In this document: in pieces, positions 1-12,800 of the stretch
Position numbering within the stretch: the stretch's first letter is position 1
How the letters are laid out: each line of letters starts with the position of its first letter
Source: Achatina immaculata
Taxonomy: Eukaryota; Mollusca; Gastropoda; Stylommatophora; Achatinidae
NCBI GenBank assembly: GCA_009760885.1
Contig: CM019714.1
Span: 5,714,812-5,778,811, forward strand
Reading direction: 5' to 3'
DNA length: 64,000 nucleotides
Notes under the pieces: model-generated
Seen by the model: the letters and a program-made list of their open reading frames with translations, nothing else
What the model was told of the DNA's origin: nothing
Database searches by the model: none
Program-made: the position numbers and the translations under genes

Positions 1-259
1 AACAGAATATCAGGGGTAAAAACAGTCTGGCAAAATTCAGAACTTTGCCTAAGTCCTTAATGAGCACACGAAGTATAAAACAAACTTTTCTTTTTCATTA
101 AAAAAAAATTAAAACCTATTGGTGGTCATTTTATCAATAACATCATTTGAATATTTTGTTTCGTTGCTTGGGCCTTTATTAGTTTTCATTTCGTGTATCC
201 TGCCAGTAGATAGCCCATGTGATATTTATAAAAGATAATTTATCAACTAAACTGGTAAT
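1..259. other. AT-rich sequence, no gene seen
   Basis: AT-rich sequence with no convincing exon, repeat array or transposon signature. Confidence 0.4.
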
Positions 260-463
260 AGGAAAATACAGCGCCGCCTAGAGGCCATAGGAAAGTACAG
301 CGCCGCCTTGAGGCCATAGGAAAGTACAGCGTCGTCTAGAGGCCATATAAAAGTACAGCGCCGCCTAGAGGCCATAGGAAAGTACAGCGTCGTCTAGAGG
401 CCATAGGAAAGTACAGCGCCGCCTAGAGGCCATAGGAAAGTACAGCGTCGTCTAGAGGCCACG
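260..463. repeat. minisatellite, ~29-bp unit
   Basis: About seven tandem copies of a 29-bp unit containing AGTACAGCGCCGCCTAGAGG, with variation between CGCCGCC and CGTCGTC. It is GC-rich compared with its flanks. Confidence 0.9.
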
Positions 464-477
464 GAAGTGTAGATCCT

Positions 478-790
478 TAGTAGAATGCTAAAGATACCAG
501 GAACAGCGGCGAGATCAAACGAAGAGGTCCTGAAAGAGGCAAAAGAAGAGAGACAAGAGATAACAAAATTCTGGAAGAGGCAATATAGATTCCATAAGAC
601 ACGTCACGAGAGTAGGTTGACTGGGATATTTGATAACAACAAGGAAGATAGAGAGGAAATGAGACCAAGGCAGACAAAGAAAGAAGATGACAGATGGACT
701 GATAAAGTGGCTTGGAGAAGGAACATCAGTCCAGCTCATAAATGATACCCGGGAATTGTGGGAAAACATGGCCGTCAACACATATTGGCA
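478..790 (+). mobile_element. LINE family C 3' relic
   Basis: The + frame from about 485 (RMLKIPGTAARSNEEVLKEA) resembles the C-terminal tail of the LINE reverse-transcriptase polyprotein at 36505-36720 (RRMLKVPWTAKKTNDEVLREA). The frame is broken at 743 by a stop. The end, around GTCAACACATATTGGCATGGGAC, corresponds to the 3' end of the other family C copies at 36840 and 60125. It is a degenerate, 5'-truncated fragment. Confidence 0.6.
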
Positions 791-1333
791 TGGGACTGGA
801 TAGGTAGACATGGGACTGGATAGATAGACATGTGACTGGATAGGTAGACATGGCACTGGATAGGTAGACATGGCACTGGATAGGTAGACATGTGACTGGA
901 TAGGTAGACATGGCACTGGATAGGTAGACATGGCACTGGATAGGTAGACATGGGACTGGATAGGTAGACATGTGACTGAATAGGTAGACATGTGACTAGA
1001 TAGCTAGACATGGGACTGGATAGATAAGACATGAAACTGGATAGGTAGACGTGGCACTGGATAGCTAGAAATGGCACTGGATAGCTAGACATGGGACTGG
1101 ATAGGTAGACGTGGCACTGGATAGCTAGAAATGGCACTGGATAGCTAGACAAGGCACTGAATAGGTAGACATGGGACTGGATAGGTAGACATGTGACTGA
1201 ATAGGTAGACATGTGACTAGATAGCTAGACATGGGACTGGATAGATAAGACATGAAACTGGATAGGTAGACGTGGCACTGGATAGCTAGACATGGCACTG
1301 GATAGATAAGACATGGCACTGGATAGATAGAAA
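786..1333. repeat. minisatellite, 20-bp unit
   Basis: About 27 copies of a 20-bp unit, consensus GGGACTGGATAGGTAGACAT. A higher-order duplication is visible, since the 1005-1110 variants recur at about 1220-1300. The minus-strand open frames here (STYPVPCLPIQ-type repeats) are artefacts of the array. Confidence 0.95.
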
Positions 1334-1357
1334 ATGTAATTAGCTGGAAAAAAGGTA

Positions 1358-2706
1358 AGTAGGAGAGAGTTCATGAGATCTGTGAGATTGTTAATTCTGG
1401 GTAGGAGAGAGTTCATGAGGTCTGTGAGATTGTTAATTCTGGGTAGGAGAGAGTTCATGAGGTCTGTGAGATTGTTAATTCTAGGTAGGAGAGAGTTCAC
1501 GATGTTTGTTAGATTGTTAATTCTGGGTAGGAGAGAGTTCATGAGGTCTGTGAGATTGTTAATTCTAGGTAGGAGAGAATTCATGAGGTCTGTGAGATTG
1601 TTAATTCTGGATAGGAGAGAATTCATGATGTCTGTGAGATTGTTAATTCTAGGTAGGAGAGAATTCATGATGTCTGTGAGATTGTTAATTCTGGGTAGGA
1701 GAGAATTCATGAGGTCTGTGAGATTGTTAATTCTAAGTAGGAGAGAATTCATGAGGTCTGTGAGATTGTTAATTCTGGGTAGGAGAGAATTCATGAGGTC
1801 TGTGAGATTGTTAATTCTAGGTAGGAGAGAATTCATGAGGTCTGTGAGATTGTTAATTCTAGGTAGGAGAGAATTCATGAGGTCTGTGAGATTGTTAATT
1901 CTAGGTAGGAGAGAATTCATGAGGTCTGTGAGATTGTTAATTCTGGGTAGGAGATAGTTCATGAGGTCTGTGAGATTGTTAATTCTGGGTAGGAGAGAGT
2001 ACATGATGTCTGTGAGATTGTTAATTCTGGGTTGGAGAGAGTTCATGAGGTCTGTGAGATTGTTAATTCTAGGTAGGAGAGAATTCATGAGGTCTGTGAG
2101 ATTGTTAATTCTGGGTAGGAGAGAATTCATGATGTCTGTGAGATTGTTAATTCTAGGTAGGAGAGAATTCATGAGGTCTGTGAGATTGTTAATTCTGGGT
2201 AGGAAAGAATTCATGAGATCTGTGAGATTGTTAATTCTAGGTAGGAGAGAGTTCATGAGGTCTGTGAGATTGTTAATTCTAGGTAGGAGAGAATTCATGA
2301 TGGCTGTGAGATTGTTAATTCTGGGTTGGAGAGAGTTCATGAGGTCTGTGAGATTGTTAATTCTGGGTTGGAGAGAGTTCATGAGGTCTGTGAGATTGTT
2401 AATTCTAGGTAGGAGAGAGTTCATGATGTCTGTGAGATTGTTAATTCTAGGTAGGAGAGAGTTCATGATGTCTGTGAGATTGTTAATTCTAGGTTGGAGA
2501 GAGTTCATGATGTCTGTGAGATTGTTAATTCTGGGTAGGAGAGAGTTCATGATGTCTGTGAGATTGTTAATTCTAGGTAGGAGAGAGTTCATGATGTCTG
2601 TGAGATTGTTAATTCTAGATTGGAGAGAGTTCATGATGTCTATGAGATTGTTAATTCTGGGTAAGAGAGAGTTCATGATGTCTGTGAGATTGTTAATTCT
2701 GGGTTG
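1358..2706. repeat. minisatellite, 42-bp unit, ~32 copies
   Basis: A long, very regular array. The 42-bp unit reads TTAATTCTGGGTAGGAGAGA followed by GTTCATGAGGTCTGTGAGAT and TG. Because 42 is divisible by three, the array is open on both strands: a minus-strand frame of 547 codons (14-residue repeat NNLTDIMNSLLPRI) and two + frames of 194 and 248 codons. Variants (AGG/ATG, GGG/AGG) are interspersed, which suggests ongoing unequal exchange or slippage. Confidence 0.95.
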
Positions 2707-3090
2707 AAGGCCCGCATCTTCTTTTCGATTATTGACCTTCAAGTCAGACACGCAACAGGGTGAGAAAATCAGAGATAATGGCAAACTGAAACTGGAGGCA
2801 AAAGAGGTAAATGGAAGCAGATGAAGAGGGTAATAAACCGACCCTTTAGTGAGAGGGTAATCTTCCACTTGAGATGATTTCTGAGCTGTATCTAGCGCGA
2901 AGCCAGGTTTAGTTCAGCCTGCTTCAAGGACTGCCATATTTTTGCACTAAACCAGTGCTCTCCCACGGTGAGAATTTGAAATATGGCGTTTATGCTAAAA
3001 TGTGTTATCAGATATGTATATCCACCCTTCTTTCAGCTGCCTTATTTGTTCTGTCAGCTGTCATCAATTTAGTTTTCTTTGCATTAAGAT
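2707..3090. other. unassigned sequence
   Basis: No recognisable gene or repeat. It may include the upstream region of the RAR gene, but no promoter motif can be supported. Confidence 0.3.
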
Positions 3091-3420
3091 AGAATATCAC
3101 AGACACAAAAAAAGAACAAATATATCCATACTAGAAGAACTTAATATTGAATAAGGCTGGCTAGTAAAGAGGATTAAACAGAGAAAACTTAAATATTTTG
3201 GAAACATTAAACGTCTTGAAAATTTAGAGAAGACTGTCTTGGAAGGGCACATAATGGGAAAAAGAAAGAGAGGAAGACCAAGGGGAAGATGGCTGCAAGA
3301 CATCGTTGATGATCTGCAAATGGATGCATCAGCAGTAGGGCATCTTGCTCACAACCGAGAGGCCTACAGGAGAGCTGTTAGGGAGGCAAAGTTCGTCAAG
3401 GGACATGCAAATGATTGACT
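3091..3420 (+). mobile_element. LINE family B 3' fragment
   Basis: The translation is broken but readable as the family B C-terminus: [16 protein letters not shown], then [19 protein letters not shown], then AHNREAYRRAVREAKFVKGH and a stop. It matches the better preserved copy on the minus strand at 40966-41602. It is heavily 5'-truncated. Confidence 0.8.
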
Positions 3421-3712
3421 GATATTCACCCTTCTTAAAGTGTAATATTTCCAGATGTGTACATTCAACCTTCCTAACATGTGATATTTTCAGATGTGTA
3501 CATTCACCTTTCCTAAAGTGTGATATTTTCAGATGTGTACATTCACCTTTCCTAAAGTGTGATATTTTCAGATGTGTACATTCACCTTTCCTAAAGTGTG
3601 ATACTTTCAGATGTGTACATTCACCTTTCCTAAAGTGTGATATTTTCAGATGTGTACATTCACCTTTCCTAAAGTGTGATATTTTCAGATGTGTACATTC
3701 ACCTATCCATGG
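3421..3712. repeat. minisatellite, 39-bp unit
   Basis: About seven copies of a 39-bp unit (GATATTTTCAGATGTGTACA then TTCACCTTTCCTAAAGTGT). Each unit contains an acceptor-like TATTTTCAG. The last unit ends about 60 nt before the first RAR coding ATG. Confidence 0.9.
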
Positions 3713-3772
3713 ATTTCTGTCATCCGCAGAAGGTCAGAGGCAGTTCTGTCTGCCTGTGTCCGCAATCTTTGA

Positions 3773-3878
3773 ATGAGTCTGCCAAGTATGAGCACCAATA
3801 TGGGAACTCAGCCCACAAGTAGCAGCAGCGACAGCAGCAGCAGCACAGCACCATCAGCATCACTAGACGGCCGTGGAG
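3773..3878 (+). CDS. RAR: RAR exon 1 (start codon, Ser-rich A/B region)
   Basis: The first in-frame ATG is at 3773, directly after an in-frame TGA (3770-3772), so the 5' UTR is closed in this frame. A second ATG lies at 3788 ([10 protein letters not shown]), five codons later, and could be the real start. The exon encodes a Ser/Thr-rich stretch and ends GGAG|GTAGGC in phase 1, which joins exactly to exon 2 (G+AT gives Asp). The exon's upstream limit (transcription start or acceptor) was not determined. Confidence 0.8.
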
Positions 3879-6800
3879 GTAGGCGCTTCTTGTTCTGTGT
3901 TAGGTGTGAATAGTGCGAGGTTTTGTGATAGATCTGGGTGGTAAGTTTGTCCTTACAGAGAGAGTTTGTGATAGATCTGGGTGGTAAGTTTGTCCTTACA
4001 GAGAGAGTCTGTGATAGATCTGGGTGGTAAGTTTGTCCTTACAGAGAGAGTTTGTGATAGATCTGGGTGGTAAGTTTGTCCTTACAGAAAGAGTTTGTGA
4101 TAGATCTGGGTGGTAAGTTTGTCCTTACAGAGAGAGTTTGTGATAGATCTGGGTGGTAAATTTGTCCTTACAGAGAGTTTGTGATAGATCTGAGTGGTAA
4201 ATTTGTCTTTACAGAGAGTTTGTGGTAGATTTGAGTGGTAAATGTGTCCTTACAGAGTGTTAGTTTATCTTTACAGTGAGTTTGTGATAAACTTGAGTGG
4301 TAGGTTTGTCCTTACAGTGAGATTGTGATAAACTCGAGTGGTAAGTTTGTCCTTACAGAGTTGTTAACATTTTAATGAAGCTGTTCTTGGCTCTGTTTCT
4401 GAGATTTTCCTGCCCGTAAGCTCATGGTCTTGTAAGACATCATTCACTCTCACAGACCACCACTCACACTCCCACGAATAAGCACTCACACTATCACAAA
4501 TCACTACTTACACAAACCACCACTTACACAAACTACCATTCACAAAACATTCAGCTGCTCATATAAATCATCACTCACACTTCCACCTCTCCCACAAACC
4601 ACCTCTCACTCTCTCATAAACGACCACTCACTCAAAATATTACTCATACTCATATCAACCACCACTCACTCTCCCACAAACAGCCACACCTACAAACCAC
4701 CACTCTTTCTCCCACAAACCACCACTCACTCTCCCATAAACAGTCACTCACTTTCCCACAAACAACCACTCCCACAAACCACCACTCACTCTCCCACAAA
4801 CAGTCACTCACTCTCCCACAAACAATCACTCACTCTCCCACAAACCACCACTCACTCTCTCACAAACAGTCACTCACTCTCCCACAAACCACCACTCTTT
4901 CTCCCACAAAACACCACTCTTTCTCCCACAAACCACCACTCTTTCTCCCACAAACCACCACTCATTCTCCCACAAACAGTCACTCACTCTCCCACAAACA
5001 ACCACTCCCACAAGCCACCACTCACTCTCCCACAAACAGCCACTCCCACAAGCCACTCACTCTCCCACAAACAGCCACTCCCACAAACCACCACTCACTC
5101 TCACACAAACAGCCACTCCCACAAGCCACAACTCACTCTCACACAAACAGCCACTCCCACAAGCCACCACTCACTCTCACACAAACAGCCACTCCCACAA
5201 ACCACCACTCACTCTCACACAAACAGCCACTCCCACAAGCCACCACTCACTCTCACACAAACAGCCCCTCCCACAAACCACCACTCACTCTCCCACAAAC
5301 AGCCACTCCCACAAGCCACCACTCACTCTCACACAAACAGCCACTCCCACAAACCACCACTCACTCTCCCACAAGCAGCCACTCCCACAAACCACCACTC
5401 ACTCTCACACAAACAGCCACTCCCACAAACCACCATTCACTCTCCCACAAACAACCACTCCCACAAACCACCATTAACCCTCACTAAGCCATTACTCACA
5501 TAAAGCATAATCTTATAACCATCCTACCATATCTAATCATTCACATTTGTATAACCCGTCAGCAAGTGCCTAGTTCAGTCAAGAAAAGTTAATAATTTGC
5601 TAGTGTCTGTGAGCGGTAGTGTTGACTGAGTTGCTAGTTAACAATTTGTTACTATATTCTGTTGTCCGTTGTTGATTGTGTTACTAGTTAACAATTTATT
5701 ACTGTATTCTGTTGTCTGTTGTTGACTGAGTTGCTAGTTAACAATTTACTACTATATTCTGTTGTCTGTTGTTGACTGAGTTGCTAGTTAACAATTGTTA
5801 CTATATGCTGTTGTCTATTGTTGACTGTGTTACTAGTTAACAATTTATTACTATATTCTGTTGTCCGTTGTTGACTGTGTTACTAGTTAACAATTTATTA
5901 CTATATTCTGTTGTCCGTTGTTGACTGAGTTGCTAGTTAACAATTTATTACTATATTGTGTTGTCTGTTGTTGACTGTGTTGCTAGATAACAATTTGTTA
6001 CTATATTCTGTTGTCTAAGTTGTTGACTAATTAACTAGCCTTTGATGAAGCCAGTAGCCTTTCCTGTAAATCACCAATTACTGACTGATAGTCCACCAGT
6101 CATTGATTTGTGGTCCACCAGTCATTGATTTGTGGTCCACCAGTCACTGATTTGTGGTCCACCAGTCACTGACTGATAGTCCACCAGTCATTGATTTGTG
6201 GTCCATCAGTCACTGATTTGTGGTCCACCAGTCACTGACTGATAGTCCACCAGTCACTTATTTGTGGTCCACCAGTCACTTATTTGTGGTCCACCAGTCA
6301 CTGACTGATGGTCCACCAGTCTAAGTCCCCATAAGACCCCAAGCATGGGCCACCACTGAGCTTGTCGTGCCTGTCTCATGACCACATGGAAGATGGACTC
6401 TCTAGTCAATGTTCCCTTTTATCTTTAGATCTGCCAGTAACATCAGGACAACTGCCATTCGTCGGCTCTCCTGAAGCTCACATGGGATGTGCTAATTTTA
6501 ACCCTTATGAGAAAGTAGGACACGTATACTCCTTAGTCAAGGACTCTGGTAAGTCATTCTCGCCATCATCATCATCATCATCATCATCTGCCTTCACAAC
6601 AGCGCCACTCTAAGCGAGTCCTTATTTATTCTTCTGAGCAAAATCTCAGGACAATGTCGCAGCTTGTTTTCATGGTTTCTTTGTTTTCATGCTTTCTTTG
6701 TTTTCATGCTTTTTGTGTTTTCGTGTCTTTCTTTGTTTTCATACTTTATTTGTTTTCATATTTTCTTTTTTTCATACTTTCTTTGATTTCCTGTCTTTCT

Positions 6801-9800
6801 TCGTTGTCTCTTCCTTCATCAAACATCTAAATGTTTCAAAGACTGTCTTGGAATCATTAATAAAACATACTGACTCTCCAAGATTATCGAGTAGAATGAC
6901 GCTGTAAGATTGCCGAGTAGAATGACGCTGTAAGATTGTCAAGTAGAACGATGCTGTAAGATTGCCGAGTAGAATGACGCCGTAAGATTGTCGAGTAGAA
7001 TGACGCTGTAAGATTGTCAAGTAGAACAACGATGTAAGATTATCGAGTAGAACGGCGCTGTACTTATTCTTGTACGAACTCCCTGTAACTGCGAGCTGTT
7101 GTTCTTTGCAGCCGACGCTGTAGAGATTTGAGGCACAGCATCGTATCAGCGTGGGAGCGGGTTATGGCGGCTACTTTTTCAGTTCCGGAGTACAGCTAAA
7201 AAGCAGGGGGTGTGCAGTGCTTCTTTAGCAGACTCCACCACCATGGAGACTATGGCGATCCCTGCCCCGGTAGCCAGGCTAGGCCTGTTAATGGGGGTAC
7301 TACGGAGAGGTGGGACAGGGTCTTGGTCAGCTATGGGTCGCTAACCCTGACGCTGGCATATCAGCTATGGGTCGCTGATTACCTCATCACTCCCTGAACG
7401 ACGCTGTAAGATTGTCGAGTAGAACACCTCTCTCGTGTAAGACAGAGCTACTTTATACATGCACGAGAATAGGACATTCTGAAATGCAGACAGAACTGGC
7501 CACGTTGGTACAAGAGAGTTAACATATTTTTACAGTGAACCTAGAGATGTACCTAGACATTTTTTCTCCACATAATCTTCTTCACAGTCCACACATGTGC
7601 GTACATATGTTGGTCACGTGATGAGAAGAAATGGTCAGAGAATCCCAAAACAAGCTGTCAAGTGGAACACAACAGGCCAAAGAAAAAGAGGCAGACCGCG
7701 TGAAACTCTGAAGAGGACACTGTTAAGAGAGGCCAAATTAACGGGCATAAAATCCTTTGATGAGGTTGAAAGACTCGCCGAAGACAGGAAAAATTGGCAA
7801 ACTACTTTGCGAGCCCTATGTGACGTTTAACGGCACGGGAAGGATATAAGATATAAGATATAGAGAAGATAAACACGAATCTGTGCTGGAAAATAATGCT
7901 TGTTTTTGTTGTTGCTGCTGTTGCTGTTGTTGCGTTTTGACCAGAAATTTTTTCTCCACATAATCTTCTTCACAGTCCACAAACTTTTGTCGAAGCTCCA
8001 CGTGTTTTGTGATAATGTCACCATAAAACTGTAGAGTTCTAATTTGGAAGCACAGTTACACACGAGACAGGGTTTTAGCCAGTTGTTGTATACAAGCAGG
8101 GACAGTTACCTATAACAGTAATCTTTGCTGTCAGTGTTATCGTTAGTATGTGCGTGAGTTATGTTATGAGTTTGTGCGTGAGTTATGTTGTGAGTATGTG
8201 CGTGAGTTATGTTATGAGTATGTGCGTGAGTTATGTTATGAGTATGTGCGTGAGTTATGTTATGAATATGTGCGTGAGTTATGTTGTGAGTTTGTGCGTG
8301 AGTTATGTTGTGAGTATGTGCGTGAGTTATGTTATGAGTATGTGCGTGAGTTATGTTATGAGTATGTGCGTGAGTTATGTTATGAATATGTGCGTGAGTT
8401 ATGTTATGAATATGTGCGTGAGTTATGTTATGAATATGTGCGTGAGTTATGTTATGAATATGTGCGTGAGTTATGTTATGAATATGTGCGTGAGTTATGT
8501 TATGAATATGTGCGTGAATTATGAAAGCGGCGTTGGCCACTATTCTGTATAGAACAGCGATTCTCAGCGGGGAGATAGGTGACCCCACCCTCACCCCTGT
8601 ATAAATTTCAAGTTAAAGGAAGTTTTTTTTTTTAATTCCTCAAGGAGGGAGTAGGGAATAAGAAAAAAAATGTCCTCCCCTCCGACTTGAAATTATTTCC
8701 TGGAGTGCCATCAGCCTACACTCTGAGAATCAGTGGTTTAAAGTAACGTAATTACTCCGAGGAGAGGTCGATTTTAGAAGCGGGGGGGGGGGGAGAGAGG
8801 GGAGGGGGTGAGAATCTGGCTGCAGGGCTGACTGAGAGAGAGCGGGTTCAGGCATCCTCGGTGCCAGTATCGATCTTCATTGTCACATTTTCGGGCATGA
8901 CCTTCGTGTGTCTCTGGCCTTGACTGGGCCCAAGTTTTTGTTCGTGCAGTCATTAACCGAACTATCGGCGAGGTCGTCAAAGGTCTCACAAAGGGTGAGT
9001 GTGTGTGTGTGTATGTGTGTGTGTAATTTGGTTTTGGGGGGGGGGGGCTGTATGGAACTGAACGTTGGAAAGTGTTGGAGAATTAAGAATATCAGCTGAA
9101 CAGAGATGCAGTTAGTGGCGAGAACAGTTGGTGGATCACAGCTTCTTCTATTTTATCTCTGCTCTATGAACATTGCTTCATTACTTTCGTGTGCAGGCGC
9201 TGCCCGGTTTGTCAGTACCCGTACCCAACATGCTAGCCTCAAGGTTGGCGAACCATTGCTGATCAAGACCCTGCCCTACTTCTTCGTTTGTACGCCCCAG
9301 TAACAGACCCAGCATAGCTAACGAGGCAGGGATCGGCATAATCCCCATAGTGGTGGAGACTGCTAAAGAAGTACTGCTCATCCTCTGCTTTTTAACTGCA
9401 CTTGGTGACTGAAAAAAAAAATAGCTGGCATAACTCGCTGCCAAACTGACACAATGCTGTACCTCAACATCTTCACAGAATCAGCTGCAAAGAACATGAG
9501 CTGGCAGTTCCAGAGAGTTAGAAGACAAGACAAGACAGTCTCTTCTGCGCACTGTTACGTGTCGCAAGTGACTTGATTATCAGTGTTTCATGTAAGCCAT
9601 GTGATATCGTTGATAGGCTGCCACACGTTCTTTATTTAAGTTCTCGCGAGTTCTTCTCGGCCAGCCTTTTCCTGGGTCGTCTTCCACTTTGGTCCTTCCT
9701 GGGGCTTGCTATGGCCTTGTGGTGCAGGATGGCTTGGCCTCACTCTCGTCAGATGACCAAACTATTCCATCCAGTCTTCCAGTATTCTGTGTCACCGAGG

Positions 9801-12800
9801 TTGTTGTTGTGGTGGGCTGTATGTCTTCACTTTTTTTCTATCTGGCTGCTTCTACAGTGTCAAAGTTTGTCACTGACAACAGTGTTAATATGAATATTGT
9901 TTCTGCCAGCAGGTTTTTGACTTTATCTGGCCAGTAGGATGAGGTCAGGGTGAAGGTTGTGTGATAAGATACTTTTGTTTGCTTGTAATATGGACTGCAA
10001 ATATGACTCTTATTTACCTTCTTTACATACTATGAACCTTCTTACATCCTTCTCGTGTCTTTAAACGTCACAAAGGGCTCGCTTGGTAGTTAGCCAGTAT
10101 TTCCTGTTTTCAACCTAATCAAGGGATTTTATGCCTACTAATTTGGCCTCTCTGAACAGTGTCCTCTTAAGTGCCACGTGGTCAACCTCTTTTTCTTTGG
10201 CCTGTTGTGTTCCACTTGATAGCTTGTTTTGGGATTCTCTGATTGTTTCTTCTCATCACGTGACCGACATATGTCCTTCTTCTTTTTCTGATCACTCTTG
10301 AGACTGGTTGTTGCTTTCTCATCTTCCTTATCTCTGCTTTGTTCTTGAATTGGTTCCACTTATACCGAGTATTTTCATTTGTTTTCAAAAGAGTCTAATT
10401 TCTTGTCTATTTCTTTAGTTGTTTTCCAGCTTTCGCTAGACCTGTTTTATTCACCAAACACAGAGTTTTCACTTCGAGATTTTTCAAATTCTGGTTACTA
10501 TGGTGCCATGTCCTCGTCGCCTCCAAGGCCGTGTCTGTAAGCAGAGGTATCTTATTTGATGAAGGGAAGGCTACTTGGAAGCAGAGGTATCTTATTTGAT
10601 GAAGGGAAGGCTACTTGTAAGTTGAGGTATCTTATTTGATGAAGGGAAGGCTACTTGTAAGTAGAGGTATCTTATTTGATGAAGGGAAGGCTACTTGTAA
10701 GTCTTATATCTTATATCCTTCCCGTGCCGTTAGACGTCACATAGGGCTCGCAAAGTAGTTCGCCAATTTTTCCTGTCTTCGGCGAGTCTTTCAACCTCAT
10801 CAAAGGATGTTATGCCTGTTAACTTGGCCTCTCTTAATAATGTCCTCTTTAGAGTTTCACGCGGTCTGCCCCTTTTTCTTCGGCCTGTTGTGTTCCACTT
10901 GATAGCTTGTTTTGGGATTCTCTGATCATTTCTTCTCATCAAGTGACCAACATATGTCCATCTCCTTTTCCTGATCACCCGTGAGACTGGTTGTTGTTCA
11001 GTCATCTGTCTTATCTCTGCATTGTTCTTGAATTCATTCCACTTGATGCCGAGTATTTTCCTTAGGCATTTGTTTTCAAAAGAGTCTAATTTCTTTTCTA
11101 TTTCTTTAGTTGTTTTCCAGCTTTCGCATGCATAAATGAGGGTGGATATTACATTTGAATTGAATAGTCTTAACTTGGTTTTTGTGCTTATAACTTTTGA
11201 ATTCCATGTTCTCAAGATTCTTGAAGATTGATGCTGCTTTTGCAATTCTGATCCTAACTTCCTTTCTAGTGTCACCATCCTGGTCTATGTAGCTGCCAAG
11301 GTATGCAAATTGATTGACTTCTTCAATATCTGTCCCTTCTATGTGTATTTTTCCATTTTGATTGATGGGAATTTTCATTATCTTTGTTTTGTCCTTGTTA
11401 ATTTCAAGTCCTATTTTGCTAGCCAGTGAAGATAGGCTATCTGTTTTTTCTTGCATGGAATTCACATTATTACTGATAAGAGTTATGTCATCAGCAAAAT
11501 CAAGATCTTCTAGTTTTGTCCCATGTACCCAGTCAATACCTGTGTTACCTGTGCAGCATTTTGTCATTATGAAGTCTATTGTAATCCCAAAAAGTAAAGG
11601 AGACAGTATACATCCTTGTTTCACGCCTGTTTCAATCTGGAACCATTCACTCATCCCTTCTTCTGTCTTGACTGCACAACCATATCCATTGTATAAGTCC
11701 TTAATGATGTTGACAATTTTAGATGGTATTCCATATAGACATAAAATTCTCCATAATGAATCTCTGTGTATGCTATCAAATGCCTTCTTAAAATCTATGA
11801 AATTCAGTATTAATGGTTTTTGCTTTTCAATATGTTCTTCAAGTATTATTCTGAGAGTAAAGATCTGGTCGAGACAGCTTCTCCCTTTTCGAAATCCTGC
11901 TTGTTCTTCTCTCATTGCAGTATCCACTATATCTTTGAGTCTATTCAACATGACCTTGCAAAATACTTTTGACACAACTGATATTAAGGTTACTCCTCTC
12001 CAGTTGTTACAGTCACTAAGGTTGCCCTTTTTTGGTATTTTAACAATGATTCCCTTCTTCCAATTAGAAGGGACCTTTTCTTCTTTCCAAATCTTGTTAA
12101 ACATTCTCTGTAGTTGTCTCATGTTGTCACTATTGATAGCTTTTAGCATCTCGGCTGTTATTTCATCTTCACCTGCAGCTTTGTTGTTAGCCATTAAATT
12201 CACTGCTGCTTCAATTTCATGCAATTTAATTTCATCTAGATTGACATTTAGTTGTGGGGCTGGTAAGTCAGTTTCAAGGTTTAACAATTCTTTTGGGTGT
12301 GGTCGATTGAGTATTTCTTGGAAGTGTTCAGCCCATCTTTGCTTTTGGTCTTTATTTGATGTTAATAGTGTTCCAGTTTTGCTAAGGATTGGTCTTTCTT
12401 TAGATGTAATAGTACCTGTTAGCCTCTTTTGTATGTTATATAAAGTTTTGCTGTCTCCTGTTTTTGCTGCTTTTTCTGCCTCTTTCGCCATATTGTCTAT
12501 GTATTCTCTTTTATCCCTTCTAGCTGAACTTTTTACTTTCCTGTCTATGTCTTTGTATTTTGCTTTTGACGAATCTCTTTCATGATCTGCTTTTGCATTC
12601 AACATGTTTAATTTGGCTGCTCGTCTTTCATGTATATACTTCCATGTTTTATCTGATATCCATGCTTTTCTATTTGGTTTTTCCAATCCAGCGCTTACTT
12701 TTGCTGCTGTGATTATGGCTGTGCTGTACGAATTCCATAACTCATCTATACCTATCTCCTCAACTTCACTGGGTGTTTTGGAATGATTGGCAAGTTCCTG

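Noticed and set aside
1358..2706. CRISPR array
   Set aside because: Units are contiguous without unique spacers and the genome is eukaryotic; the same applies to all other arrays here.
2840..2862. Similarity of ACCCTTTAGTGAGAGGGTAAT to a phage T3 promoter in reverse
   Set aside because: The spacing and CTCTC insertion do not match the T3 consensus, and no vector sequence is nearby; chance.
1225..2868. 547-codon minus-strand open frame and the opposing + frames
   Set aside because: Produced by a 42-bp tandem repeat whose length is divisible by three; no domain, start context or splice support.
3788..3790. Second ATG as the RAR start
   Set aside because: Not excluded, but the first in-frame ATG at 3773 follows an in-frame stop and was taken; the difference is only five residues.
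8106..8594. Open frames with THAHIHNI or VRELCYEY repeats
   Set aside because: Artefact of the 24-bp minisatellite.
11362..12585. 407-codon + frame
   Set aside because: Antisense shadow of the LINE family A reverse transcriptase; the same shadow appears opposite the copy at 60765-61988.
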